From contig JAUUYW010000195.1 of the NCBI GenBank assembly GCA_030590265.1, forward strand, positions 1 to 6,506: DNA of 6,506 nt, given 5' to 3'. Origin of the DNA: Candidatus Krumholzibacteriia bacterium (lineage in GTDB: Bacteria > Krumholzibacteriota > Krumholzibacteriia > LZORAL124-64-63). The notes beneath the pieces were generated by a model that saw only the letters and a list, made by a program, of their open reading frames with translations, was not told the DNA's origin and did no database searches. Shown piece by piece: positions 1 through 6,257 of the stretch. Made by a program: the position numbers and the translations under genes. Within the stretch, counting starts at the first letter, position 1. Each line of letters begins with the position of its first letter.

Positions 1-22
1 AAATCAGATTTTTTTTCAACAC
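1..22 (-). CDS. Probable 5' end of a minus-strand gene (7 codons visible), function unknown
   Basis: Reading leftward on the minus strand, a purine-rich AAGGGAG (plus-strand 29-35) is followed after 6 bases by GTG (20-22) and after 9 bases by TTG (17-19). Either could start a gene reading (M)LKKNLI before the window ends. Two lysines followed by hydrophobic residues resemble the opening of a signal peptide or membrane anchor, but seven residues cannot identify a product. The gene would lie in the same direction as the large secreted-protein gene, about 80 bases after its stop, so the two could be cotranscribed through the stem-loop at 40-80. The call rests only on ribosome-binding-site quality and spacing; a chance match is possible. 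Confidence 0.35.
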
Positions 23-39
23 GGCAATCTCCCTTGACT

Positions 40-80
40 GATGAGCCGACCAAGCACCCTGGAAGCTTCGTCGACTCATC
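40..80 (-). terminator. Stem-loop behind the large secreted-protein gene; candidate terminator or 3'-end stabiliser without a U-tract
   Basis: In the minus-strand RNA, GATGAGUCGAC pairs with GUCGGCUCAUC over 11 positions (plus-strand 70-80 with 40-50), including one G-U wobble. After a G-G mismatch, AAGC pairs with GCUU (65-68 with 52-55), leaving a 9-base loop. The wobble is pairable only in minus-strand RNA; the plus-strand equivalent is a C-A mismatch. This fits a role in the transcript of the large gene, whose stop lies 23 bases upstream. No U-run follows (the next minus-strand bases are AGUCAAGGG), so it is not a classical intrinsic terminator. It may act with a factor, protect the 3' end, or attenuate read-through into the gene starting near 22. 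Confidence 0.4.
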
Positions 81-103
81 GAATTGTCCTATGGGACCGC
101 CGG

Positions 104-3100
104 CTATTTTAGCAAAGTCAATTTCCCAAGACTCTCCTGGTTTCCAGCGGTGAAGCGGTAGAAATAGATGCCCGATGATACCTGGCGTCCCTGGCCATCA
201 CGGCCATTCCATACTTGTTGGTGAGAGCCGGCGTTTTTGACCTCGTTCAGAAGCTGGATCACTCGACGACCCTGAATGTCAAAAATATCCAGAGTGATGG
301 CCGCTTTACCTGACAAATTGAATTTGATGGTAGTGCGCGGATTGAATGGATTGGGACTCGCCGTCAAGGCCATCGCCTTTGCATCGGGCACAGCCGAGTA
401 CTGACCTGATCCCATTTCATCAAACCAATCCAAAAAGCTTTTCAAGAACCGGGTCCGGGCTGAGAAGAGAGGATTCCCGCTGGGGGGATTATCCGGGTCA
501 CTCACCACCGACCGAAGAGAAAAAGGCAGGATGGCGAGTTTGTTGCCTAGCACAGGGTCGGTTTGGACAATGGCCGCCGAGTAGGGGCCGCCGGATTGGC
601 CGGCTGGATCCAAAGTGGCCAGGTTCGTGGACAGGTTGCCGGCATTCAGAGCATCCACCCGGCGCTGCAGTGGACAGCGGCCATTCACCCTCCAGGTGGC
701 TTCTTCGAGCAAAACTCCGTTCTCGATCAATGGGTTGATCTGTAGATCTCCCCTGCCCCCGTTGAGCTGAGAAATATCAACGGAAATAACATCGACTTCC
801 AAACGCGAGAAGAGGCTGTTGGCGTTGTCTTGCATTCCTGAAATCAGCCCATCGCCAGCCAGCAGAACATTCTTTTGGCCCAGGTCCAACCAGCCCTCCA
901 AAAGTGTATCATCATGGGTGTCCGCATTTCCGGACAGGACACCATAACTATGGGCGCCCGCTTCAAAAAGCATGGTTTGGTACCCACTCAGCAAAGTGGG
1001 TGTTCCGCTAGCGGCCATACCCACGTGATTGGAGCCGTCGCTGCTGGTGCGAAAATGGTCATAGTCGACGCCCTGGACGAACCCCATTTCAGCCAGTGAA
1101 CGCAGCACCCGGTCGGTGGTAGCCGGGTCACCACCATCATCCCCATAGAGCATGGACGGTTGGGAGAATACCCCTGGACTGGGGATCGATATTGAGGGCA
1201 GAGCCTTTACTTGGGCGAATCCCGGATAGAGAGAATCGGAATTGAAATCCAGGACACTGGTGGTATCCGCCGGCCAGACTGCTGTTTTCAGGCCCGCATC
1301 GTTCAGATCAGCTGCCGTGATGTAGTAATGCACACGATCACCGGGAAAGAACCAACCAGTGTCAGGCAAGTCAAAGGCCCACTTCGTGCTACCAGAGTAG
1401 GTCTCTGATCCCAGTGCCATTCCCCGCAAGATATTGTCACTGCCAGGGGCAGTTGGGCGAACAGTGTTGAAGTGGGGATTACAAGCCAAAACCCAATGCA
1501 ATTCCGGTGCACCCACTCCATTGGCACCAGGCCGCAAGGGGGTGATCATGGCGACCAGAGAATCACCTGGGGCAAATCGCAGGTCATCATTGTCGAGATC
1601 CAAGGCACTATCCATTCGACACCAATTGGAAACCAGGTCGTCAGGATTCAATTCTCCCTGCTCGGGGAATGCATCCATGAAAGATGTTTTTTCGGAAACC
1701 AGGATCTCCGGACCTTCGGCAGCCCAGGCCTTGAGCGCCACATTGTCGAAATAAGGCGCGGGGGTTCCGTCGGAACCGTCCCAGCCCCACAGCCAACCCA
1801 ATTCGTCCACACAGATCATGACCTGCACCCACTTGGCATCCGGGACGATCAGGTCGCTGACCGGTTCGATATGACGAAAATACTCGGGCCCACCGTAGTG
1901 CACGAAATTTCGATTCCGCCAAGGTGCCTGTTCAATATCCTCGAGATCTTCGCTGGCAGTGGAACGAACTCCCCACCGGTAAAAGATTCCAGGACAATTG
2001 ACGCACAGGGTTTCGTGCTTGAAAACGTCGAAGGCCAATTCAGCCGCATCTGTGCCAGGAATCCAAGCGTACACTGGAGAATAAATCTCGTTGTGGAGGA
2101 ACCAGGGATTGACATCGTCAGCCAACAATCCACCATCGTTATTCAGGATTTTTCCACCAGGCCCGTAGCACCAGGTCTGGCAGAAGGTTCCGCCGGTCCC
2201 GGGAACCACTTGGCCATCGTCAATGAAGCTGACCTGAACACTGGTGTTCTGTTTGCAGGGATCCTGGTCTGGCAGGTAACTGCGCAGTTTGGCGAAGTCA
2301 CCCACACCTGTAAAATCTTCTGTGCTCCAGTTCACCAGACTGCCCGGTTCGAAATTATCGAAAGTTACCAGTGATTCGTTGAAGTAAACCGATATGTCGT
2401 CAATCTGGCAGGCACCGTGACTGGGGCTAAAGCAGTCGGAATCATCCCATGCGCCATCGGACCAGACGCGCCAAAAAATCTTCACTTCATTTCCGTAGGG
2501 TCCATACAGCTCATTGGGTTGCAGAACTGTTGTGAAATCAAGGGCCACATCATTGTCCGAGCCCGTCCACTGTTCCAACAATTCAGGAGTTTCTCCGCGG
2601 AAAATGAACAGTTCCAAAAAATCCCAGTCGGCGTCAAATAAGTCGTAGTGCATGAAAGCGGTCAAGCGCACTGTCACCGGCAGAGTGGGGTTGCTGACGG
2701 TTCCGACCCACCCAACATCATCGAACCAATTGCTGCCTACGCCACCGATGGTGTCGGGGGAAGCACAGGCAGGAATTTCTTCGTCCACGCAAACCAGGGC
2801 GTAGTTTCCCGGCCCATGGCCATTCAAACCCGCCGCCCAATAAGTGGACACATGCCAGTGGTTTTCTTCCGGGATGGAAAGGTCGTGATGAGTCCAGCCG
2901 TGCCAATCCGGGGCTCCGGTGGCTGTTTCAAATTTGCCGTCCAGGCGATCGGGGCCACCCAATACAAAGAAGGTGTCTACAGCGGCTTTTTCCGGTGCTG
3001 ATAAAGAGCTGCGCAGCCAAGGCGAAGAACCATTGAGTGGTTCACCGTAGCGTGGTGGAACATCCGGGCCAGCCAAGGCCAAGCCGGCCAGCGTGACCAG

Positions 3101-3130
3101 GATCACCAATATTGTGACTGTTCTGTTCAA
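104..3130 (-). CDS. Large secreted modular beta-sandwich protein with C-terminal T9SS type A/FlgD-Ig-like sorting domain
   Basis: About 1008 residues; no enzymatic function can be assigned. Residues 1-20 form a signal peptide (Asn-Arg, a hydrophobic stretch, then an Ala-Leu-Ala cleavage site before GPDVPP). Two beta-sandwich modules follow, roughly 55-250 and 255-470, ending in CQIDDISVYF and PYFDNVALKAW. These endings are typical of laminin-G/MAM-like extracellular modules; Cys pairs such as CQTWC and CVNC suggest disulfides. Residues about 473-645 resemble fibronectin-like modules, with PGDSLVAMITPLRPG and GDRVHYYITAAD. Residues about 660-770 look like a degenerate class-I glutamine-amidotransferase-like Rossmann fold (LYGDDGGDP, GYQTMLFEAGA, NVLLAGDGLISG) lacking an obvious nucleophilic Cys. 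The C-terminus (about 925-1008: SPNPFNPRTTIKF, then WNGRDGQGRQVSSGIYFYRF) matches the T9SS type A/FlgD Ig-like class and probably directs outer-membrane passage and surface attachment. The TTG at 3128-3130 is chosen as start because AAGGGGG lies 8 bases upstream. An in-frame TTG at 3161-3163 would add 11 residues but has no ribosome site. A scaffold, adhesin or binding role is inference. Confidence 0.88.
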   Translation of the reverse strand: MNRTVTILVILVTLAGLALAGPDVPPRYGEPLNGSSPWLRSSLSAPEKAAVDTFFVLGGPDRLDGKFETATGAPDWHGWTHHDLSIPEENHWHVSTYWAAGLNGHGPGNYALVCVDEEIPACASPDTIGGVGSNWFDDVGWVGTVSNPTLPVTVRLTAFMHYDLFDADWDFLELFIFRGETPELLEQWTGSDNDVALDFTTVLQPNELYGPYGNEVKIFWRVWSDGAWDDSDCFSPSHGACQIDDISVYFNESLVTFDNFEPGSLVNWSTEDFTGVGDFAKLRSYLPDQDPCKQNTSVQVSFIDDGQVVPGTGGTFCQTWCYGPGGKILNNDGGLLADDVNPWFLHNEIYSPVYAWIPGTDAAELAFDVFKHETLCVNCPGIFYRWGVRSTASEDLEDIEQAPWRNRNFVHYGGPEYFRHIEPVSDLIVPDAKWVQVMICVDELGWLWGWDGSDGTPAPYFDNVALKAWAAEGPEILVSEKTSFMDAFPEQGELNPDDLVSNWCRMDSALDLDNDDLRFAPGDSLVAMITPLRPGANGVGAPELHWVLACNPHFNTVRPTAPGSDNILRGMALGSETYSGSTKWAFDLPDTGWFFPGDRVHYYITAADLNDAGLKTAVWPADTTSVLDFNSDSLYPGFAQVKALPSISIPSPGVFSQPSMLYGDDGGDPATTDRVLRSLAEMGFVQGVDYDHFRTSSDGSNHVGMAASGTPTLLSGYQTMLFEAGAHSYGVLSGNADTHDDTLLEGWLDLGQKNVLLAGDGLISGMQDNANSLFSRLEVDVISVDISQLNGGRGDLQINPLIENGVLLEEATWRVNGRCPLQRRVDALNAGNLSTNLATLDPAGQSGGPYSAAIVQTDPVLGNKLAILPFSLRSVVSDPDNPPSGNPLFSARTRFLKSFLDWFDEMGSGQYSAVPDAKAMALTASPNPFNPRTTIKFNLSGKAAITLDIFDIQGRRVIQLLNEVKNAGSHQQVWNGRDGQGRQVSSGIYFYRFTAGNQESLGKLTLLK

Positions 3131-3138
3131 AACCAGTT

Positions 3139-3145
3139 CCCCCTT
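3139..3145 (-). promoter_or_regulatory. Ribosome-binding site that fixes the TTG start of the large secreted protein
   Basis: The minus strand reads AAGGGGG, then 8 bases, then TTG at 3130-3128. This is close to ideal Shine-Dalgarno spacing. The other in-frame TTG (3163-3161) is preceded by GTCTCCACAA, which has no anti-16S complementarity. Starting here also gives a compact signal peptide with a short positively charged n-region (M-N-R). Confidence 0.65.
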
Positions 3146-3218
3146 GAAACAAGCCTTTGACAATTGTGGAGACTATATCATACTAATTTAGTTCGTTTTT
3201 GCGTTTTCCGCCTGTGAA

Positions 3219-3228
3219 AATGATCATT
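3219..3228. repeat. Perfect 10-base palindrome AATGATCATT, possible operator
   Basis: AATGATCATT equals its own reverse complement and sits in the divergent region, 31 bases before the reductase start and about 90 bases before the start of the secreted-protein gene. Symmetry and position suit a dimeric regulator, but the flanking bases do not extend the symmetry and no regulator gene is nearby. It may be chance. Confidence 0.25.
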
Positions 3229-3259
3229 CCACTGCTCCCCAATACGAAAGGTCTCCACC

Positions 3260-3961
3260 ATGGATCTCAAAGAAGCCCGAGCCTTGATCACCGGCGGCAG
3301 CGAAGGCATTGGCTTCGGCATTGCCAAAGCCCTCAAAACCAAAGGTGCCCAGGTGGCCATCATGGGTCGCAACGAAAGCAAACTCAATCAAGCTGCCGAA
3401 AAATTGGGTGTTCTCGCCATTCAGGGCGATGTCAGTCTTGAAGACGACGCCCAGCGGGTGATGCACACCTTCGTCGAAGCCTTCGGCGGCATCGATATCC
3501 TCATCAACAACGCGGGCTACGGATATTTTGCACCCCTGACCGAGCTGGACAAGGAGCAATTCGAGGGTGTTTTCGCAACCAATGTCACTGGCGCCATGCT
3601 CATGGCCCGTGAGGCTGCCCGTCATTTTATCCACCAGAATCGAGGACACCTGATGAACATCTCGTCCACCAGTGGCCTCAGCGGTGGAAAAACCAGCTCA
3701 GCCTACAGCGGATCCAAGTTTGCCTTGCGCGGCATGACCGAATGCTGGCGCGCCGAGCTTCGTCCCCACAACGTGCGCGTTACCCTGGTAAACCCCAGCG
3801 AGGTGCAGACGCCATTCTTTGCGAAATTGGGTAAGGAACAGGAATTGTCGCACAAAAAACTGCGGCCCGAAGAGATCGCCGATGCCATTGTCGGGGCATT
3901 GGAAATTGATGACCGTGGGTTTATTCCGGAATTTTCGGTGTTTGCAACGAATCCGTTTTAA
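3260..3961 (+). CDS. Short-chain dehydrogenase/reductase (SDR), probably NADP(H)-dependent
   Basis: A 233-residue cytoplasmic oxidoreductase of the classical SDR family. The whole Rossmann core is visible: TGGSEGIG at 11-18 (TGxxxGxG dinucleotide loop), GDV at 56-58 (adenine pocket), NNAG at 83-86, catalytic Asn108, Ser136 in ISSTSG, and Tyr149/Lys153 in YSGSK. Arg37 in MGRNES, after strand beta-2, is the feature usually linked to NADP(H) preference. The length is normal to slightly short for a classical SDR. The usual Pro-Gly after strand beta-6 is Pro-Ser here (NPSEVQTPF, 178-186). The closest functional class is 3-oxoacyl-ACP reductase-like, but the substrate cannot be told from sequence and no fatty-acid genes are adjacent, so no symbol is given. 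AAAGG (3247-3251) lies 8 bases before the ATG. It is divergent from the large secreted gene and convergent with the small one, so probably monocistronic. Confidence 0.93.
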   Translation: MDLKEARALITGGSEGIGFGIAKALKTKGAQVAIMGRNESKLNQAAEKLGVLAIQGDVSLEDDAQRVMHTFVEAFGGIDILINNAGYGYFAPLTELDKEQFEGVFATNVTGAMLMAREAARHFIHQNRGHLMNISSTSGLSGGKTSSAYSGSKFALRGMTECWRAELRPHNVRVTLVNPSEVQTPFFAKLGKEQELSHKKLRPEEIADAIVGALEIDDRGFIPEFSVFATNPF

Positions 3962-3971
3962 TTTTGGGAAG

Positions 3972-4607
3972 TCATCGGTAAAGAGACTTCACCATATCCC
4001 AACTGGCAGCACTTGTTGCAAGCAATTCGTCTGTCAGCAGGAAGTTGTCTATTCCCATGCCAAGATTTCCTACTCCCAAGACACGAATTCCGCATGTATA
4101 GACGTTTGCCATGGTCTCGGCAAATGTTCCCGAAACTGGCTCCTGAACCCAGCCTGCGGCCATAGCGTCCTCATCGGACCAATTGGGATCGAATTGTTTG
4201 GTAACTGTCCGCCATTCTCCCGTGGAAAAATCTTCGGTCAATGGGATGTACCAGCCATTGTGGGAAGAATCCAGGTAGCGAACGCGGAACCGCACATCAG
4301 TGAACCCGGGAGTGAAGAATCTCAGACTGCATTGCACCGTGACATATCCAAGGGCACCATAGTCGCCTATGTATGGCTCCGAGTATTGGAGAGCACCGAC
4401 CAGGCCAAGGACACTTTGAGAGGAAAGATAGCCGCTGTTGTCGACGCCTCCCTCTGAAACCCATTCGACTGTATTATCAAGTGTGTTTGCCATCCAGCCA
4501 TTGAGGCTCCCGCTATTCCACTCTTCAAGCACCGAGTCTGCCAGTGCAGGAATTACTCCCAACAACACCGCAACTAGCACCGATACAAATATTTTACTTC
4601 GGATCAT
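3972..4607 (-). CDS. Small secreted protein with a laminin-B-like beta-sandwich and a SWDMVKSLYR tail
   Basis: The 211-residue product starts with a clear signal peptide (MIRSKI, hydrophobic core, cleavage after Ala-Leu-Ala at 21-23, mature end DSVLEEW). One module fills residues about 26-193. The order of elements (NGWMANT, a GDYGALGYVT strand, RFRVRYLDSSHNGWYIPLTEDF, EWRTVTKQFDP, then GIDNFLLTDE) resembles a laminin B (domain IV)-like or related carbohydrate/ligand-binding jelly roll. This is inference from pattern. Only two Cys remain in the mature part (93 and 172), possibly one disulfide. There is no T9SS domain; the protein ends in a Ser/Ala-rich linker and SWDMVKSLYR. The ATG is supported by GGGAGGA (plus-strand 4613-4619) 5 bases upstream. 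Its stop lies 10 bases from that of the convergent reductase gene. It is probably periplasmic or extracellular; the function is unknown. Confidence 0.85.
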   Translation of the reverse strand: MIRSKIFVSVLVAVLLGVIPALADSVLEEWNSGSLNGWMANTLDNTVEWVSEGGVDNSGYLSSQSVLGLVGALQYSEPYIGDYGALGYVTVQCSLRFFTPGFTDVRFRVRYLDSSHNGWYIPLTEDFSTGEWRTVTKQFDPNWSDEDAMAAGWVQEPVSGTFAETMANVYTCGIRVLGVGNLGMGIDNFLLTDELLATSAASWDMVKSLYR

Positions 4608-4658
4608 TTTGGTCCTCCCTCGTTATTATCCACCCGATTCCTCCGTGACTAATTCAAA

Positions 4659-4686
4659 ATCCTACCACCACCTCCAGTTTTTGCAA
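4659..4686 (-). promoter_or_regulatory. Candidate sigma-70-type promoter for the small secreted-protein gene
   Basis: Reading on the minus strand, TTGCAA (4681-4686) is followed by a 16-base spacer and TAGGAT (4659-4664). This resembles -35 and -10 hexamers. It would start transcription near 4652, leaving a leader of about 45 bases that contains the GGGAGGA ribosome site. Such matches are not rare in AT-rich DNA, and promoter consensus in this lineage is unknown. Confidence 0.3.
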
Positions 4687-4818
4687 GCACCTCTCAATAA
4701 CTTTGCATGGGTTAATTGGCAGCGACAAATCCTTTTTAGGATATTTTCCTTTACTTTTTACCATTTTTTGTTTTAATTACCTCTATTAAAAGCAACTTCT
4801 TGAAATTAGGTTGGTATT
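4687..4818. other. AT-rich upstream region of the ATPase gene
   Basis: No gene is seen here. The stretch is clearly richer in A and T than the flanking genes, with plus-strand T-runs between about 4731 and 4775. It includes a small stem-loop ATCCT-TTTT-AGGAT (4729-4742). TATTAA at 4784-4789 could be a -10 box for the ATPase, but I see no matching -35. The ATPase ribosome site is weak: TTAGG ends 8 bases before the ATG. Confidence 0.4.
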
Positions 4819-6192
4819 ATGAAACGCACCGCACTGGACTTTTTATCCAATTGGACAAATAGCACCACTCGAAAACCACTCTTACTGCGGGGAGCCAGAC
4901 AAGTTGGCAAAACTCATGTTGTGAGACAATTGGCCAAGGCAAAATTCGAACAACTGGTTGAAATCAATTTTGAGAAGCAACCGAATTTTGCCTCACTATT
5001 CGAAGACCTTTCTCCCCGGGAGATCAAATCCTTGCTGGAGGCAAGAACCCGGAAAAAGATCATTCCAGGTCAGACACTCCTTTTTTTGGATGAAATCCAG
5101 AGTTGTCCTCGAGCCATCATGGCATTGCGTTATTTCTACGAAGAAATGCCTGAACTGCATGTCATCGCAGCCGGGTCACTCCTGGATTTTGTTCTTGCCC
5201 AGGAAGGCTTCTCGATGCCTGTGGGCAGGATTCAATACTTGCACCTGGGACCTTTGAATTTTTGTGAATTTCTGGAAGCCGTTGGAGAATACAGACTCAC
5301 TGAAAGACTTCGACTTTTTGAACCACCCAGCACCAAACTTGACCCTCTGCACGAGCATCTCATGACTTGGCTTCGACGTTACATCATGGTCGGTGGCATG
5401 CCTGAAGCGGTCAAAACCTATCGCGATACTCAATCCTATGAACTCGTCGACCAGGTCAAAGAGGCCATCCTGGCCACCTACCGTGATGATTTTGGCAAGT
5501 ATCGAGGCCGTTTGGATGATACTCTCATCAGAACCGTTTTTAATGGAATCACAGGTTTGGTGGGAGAAAAAGTCAAATACGTCAGACTGGACCGAAACGC
5601 TCGAGCTTCAAAAGTTTCAGAAGCTTTGGATTTGCTTTGCCGCGCTGGAGTGGTAACCAAAATTCATCATTCGTCGGCCAACGGCTTGCCCCTTGGAGCC
5701 CAAGTAAATTCGAAAATTTTCAAGCCCCTATTTCTGGATGTGGGACTAATGCTTAGAGCCCTTGGCTTGGATCTTACTGGTTTTTCTGAATCCCAAAGCT
5801 TGATGACCAACAACAACGGCGCCATTGCCGAACAATTGGTAGGTCAGGAGTTGTTGGCGAGCCAACCCTTGTGGCAGGATCGCTCTCTGCATTATTGGGT
5901 TCGCGAACAAAAAGCATCTTCTGCTGAGGTCGATTATGTTCTTTCCGCTGGAACTCGGATTTACCCGGTAGAGGTGAAGGCAGGTGCCACGGGCCATTTG
6001 CGCTCGTTGCACATATTCCTCCAGGAAAAGGGACTTCATCTGGGTGTTAGGTTGGGGACAGGCAAGCCTCAAGTGACAGAAATAGACCATCAATTGACAA
6101 CTTCGGAAGCTGTTACAGGACGTCTTTTTTCGCTTCCTTTGTATTTGGCGGGGCAGGTGCCAAGGATCATGAAGGAGGTTGGAGCAAATTAA
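4819..6192 (+). CDS. AAA_14/DUF4143 family ATPase with C-terminal PD-(D/E)XK-like domain
   Basis: A 457-residue protein, normal length for this widespread family of stand-alone prokaryotic AAA+-type ATPases whose cellular role is not established. Walker A is GARQVGKT (25-32, Lys31). Walker B is LLFLDEIQ (87-94, Asp91/Glu92). AAGSLLDF (117-124) matches the sensor-1 strand and PVGRI (134-138, Arg137) the conserved arginine position. Residues about 180-320 are helical/winged-helix-like (DUF4143). The C-terminus keeps a nuclease-fold-like signature: Glu338 in GAIAEQ, Asp372 in EVDYV, then Glu385 and Lys387 in VEVKAG. Many relatives have this fold; nuclease activity has not been generally shown and is not claimed. 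No signal peptide or membrane span is seen, so it is cytosolic. The ATG fits the usual N-terminus (MKRT...LLLRGARQVGKT), though its ribosome site is weak. No toxin, antitoxin or defence partner is adjacent. Confidence 0.93.
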   Translation: MKRTALDFLSNWTNSTTRKPLLLRGARQVGKTHVVRQLAKAKFEQLVEINFEKQPNFASLFEDLSPREIKSLLEARTRKKIIPGQTLLFLDEIQSCPRAIMALRYFYEEMPELHVIAAGSLLDFVLAQEGFSMPVGRIQYLHLGPLNFCEFLEAVGEYRLTERLRLFEPPSTKLDPLHEHLMTWLRRYIMVGGMPEAVKTYRDTQSYELVDQVKEAILATYRDDFGKYRGRLDDTLIRTVFNGITGLVGEKVKYVRLDRNARASKVSEALDLLCRAGVVTKIHHSSANGLPLGAQVNSKIFKPLFLDVGLMLRALGLDLTGFSESQSLMTNNNGAIAEQLVGQELLASQPLWQDRSLHYWVREQKASSAEVDYVLSAGTRIYPVEVKAGATGHLRSLHIFLQEKGLHLGVRLGTGKPQVTEIDHQLTTSEAVTGRLFSLPLYLAGQVPRIMKEVGAN

Positions 6193-6207
6193 CAGAGGGG
6201 AAAATGA

Positions 6208-6233
6208 CCCGCTCTCCCAAAAGAAAGAGCGGG
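6208..6233. terminator. Hairpin terminator between the ATPase and ferredoxin oxidoreductase genes
   Basis: CCCGCTCT (6208-6215) and AGAGCGGG (6226-6233) form a perfect 8-base-pair, GC-rich stem with a 10-base loop, in the 65-base gap between convergent genes. The stem begins 16 bases after the ATPase stop and 25 bases after the minus-strand gene's stop. The minus-strand transcript continues UCAUUUU, a short U-run, so intrinsic termination is more likely for the oxidoreductase gene. The plus-strand side continues CCAAAUC and lacks U's. Confidence 0.65.
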
Positions 6234-6257
6234 CCAAATCATCCAGGAAAAACGAGA

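Larger units (their letters stand above)
3131..3259. promoter_or_regulatory. Divergent intergenic region between the large secreted-protein gene and the SDR gene
   Basis: These 129 bases must carry the 5' signals of two head-to-head genes. On the minus strand TATGAT (plus-strand 3177-3182) could be a -10 box, giving a leader of roughly 40 bases, but no good -35 match lies 16-18 bases upstream. No convincing sigma-70-type promoter is visible for the plus-strand reductase. A perfect 10-base palindrome lies at 3219-3228. The octamer GTCTCCAC occurs in the sense orientation in both leaders, at 3166-3173 (minus) and 3251-3258 (plus). Confidence 0.5.

Noticed and set aside
62..76. Adjacent HindIII (AAGCTT) and SalI (GTCGAC) sites, suggesting vector polylinker contamination.
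   Set aside because: The surrounding sequence does not match a polylinker I know, and both sites fall within the stem-loop whose pairing explains them.
1..150. An open plus-strand frame entering from the left edge and ending at about 150.
   Set aside because: It overlaps the sorting domain of the large gene on the other strand, and its translation is compositionally random with no family resemblance.
650..1120. A gingipain- or caspase-like protease domain in the large secreted protein, suggested by GAHSYG and the position before a T9SS tail.
   Set aside because: No conserved His-Gly followed by an Ala-Cys catalytic pair is visible at the right spacing; the segment looks more like a degenerate amidotransferase-like fold.
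1472..2374. A 300-codon open frame on the plus strand, antisense to the large secreted-protein gene.
   Set aside because: It lies wholly inside a well-supported gene. Its translation has no recognisable domain and no convincing ribosome site; it is explained by the opposite-strand codon pattern.
3224..3649. A 141-codon minus-strand frame antisense to the SDR gene and running into the intergenic region.
   Set aside because: The SDR frame carries every family motif; the antisense product resembles no family and its frame is a codon-bias shadow.
3819..4457. A 212-codon plus-strand frame bridging the reductase end and the small secreted gene.
   Set aside because: It overlaps the SDR in another frame and lies antisense to a gene with a clear signal peptide and ribosome site; the translation looks random.
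4438..4776. A 112-codon plus-strand frame spanning the divergent intergenic region.
   Set aside because: It is antisense to the signal-peptide region of the small secreted gene, continues through AT-rich promoter DNA and has a low-complexity end (FSFTFYHFLF).
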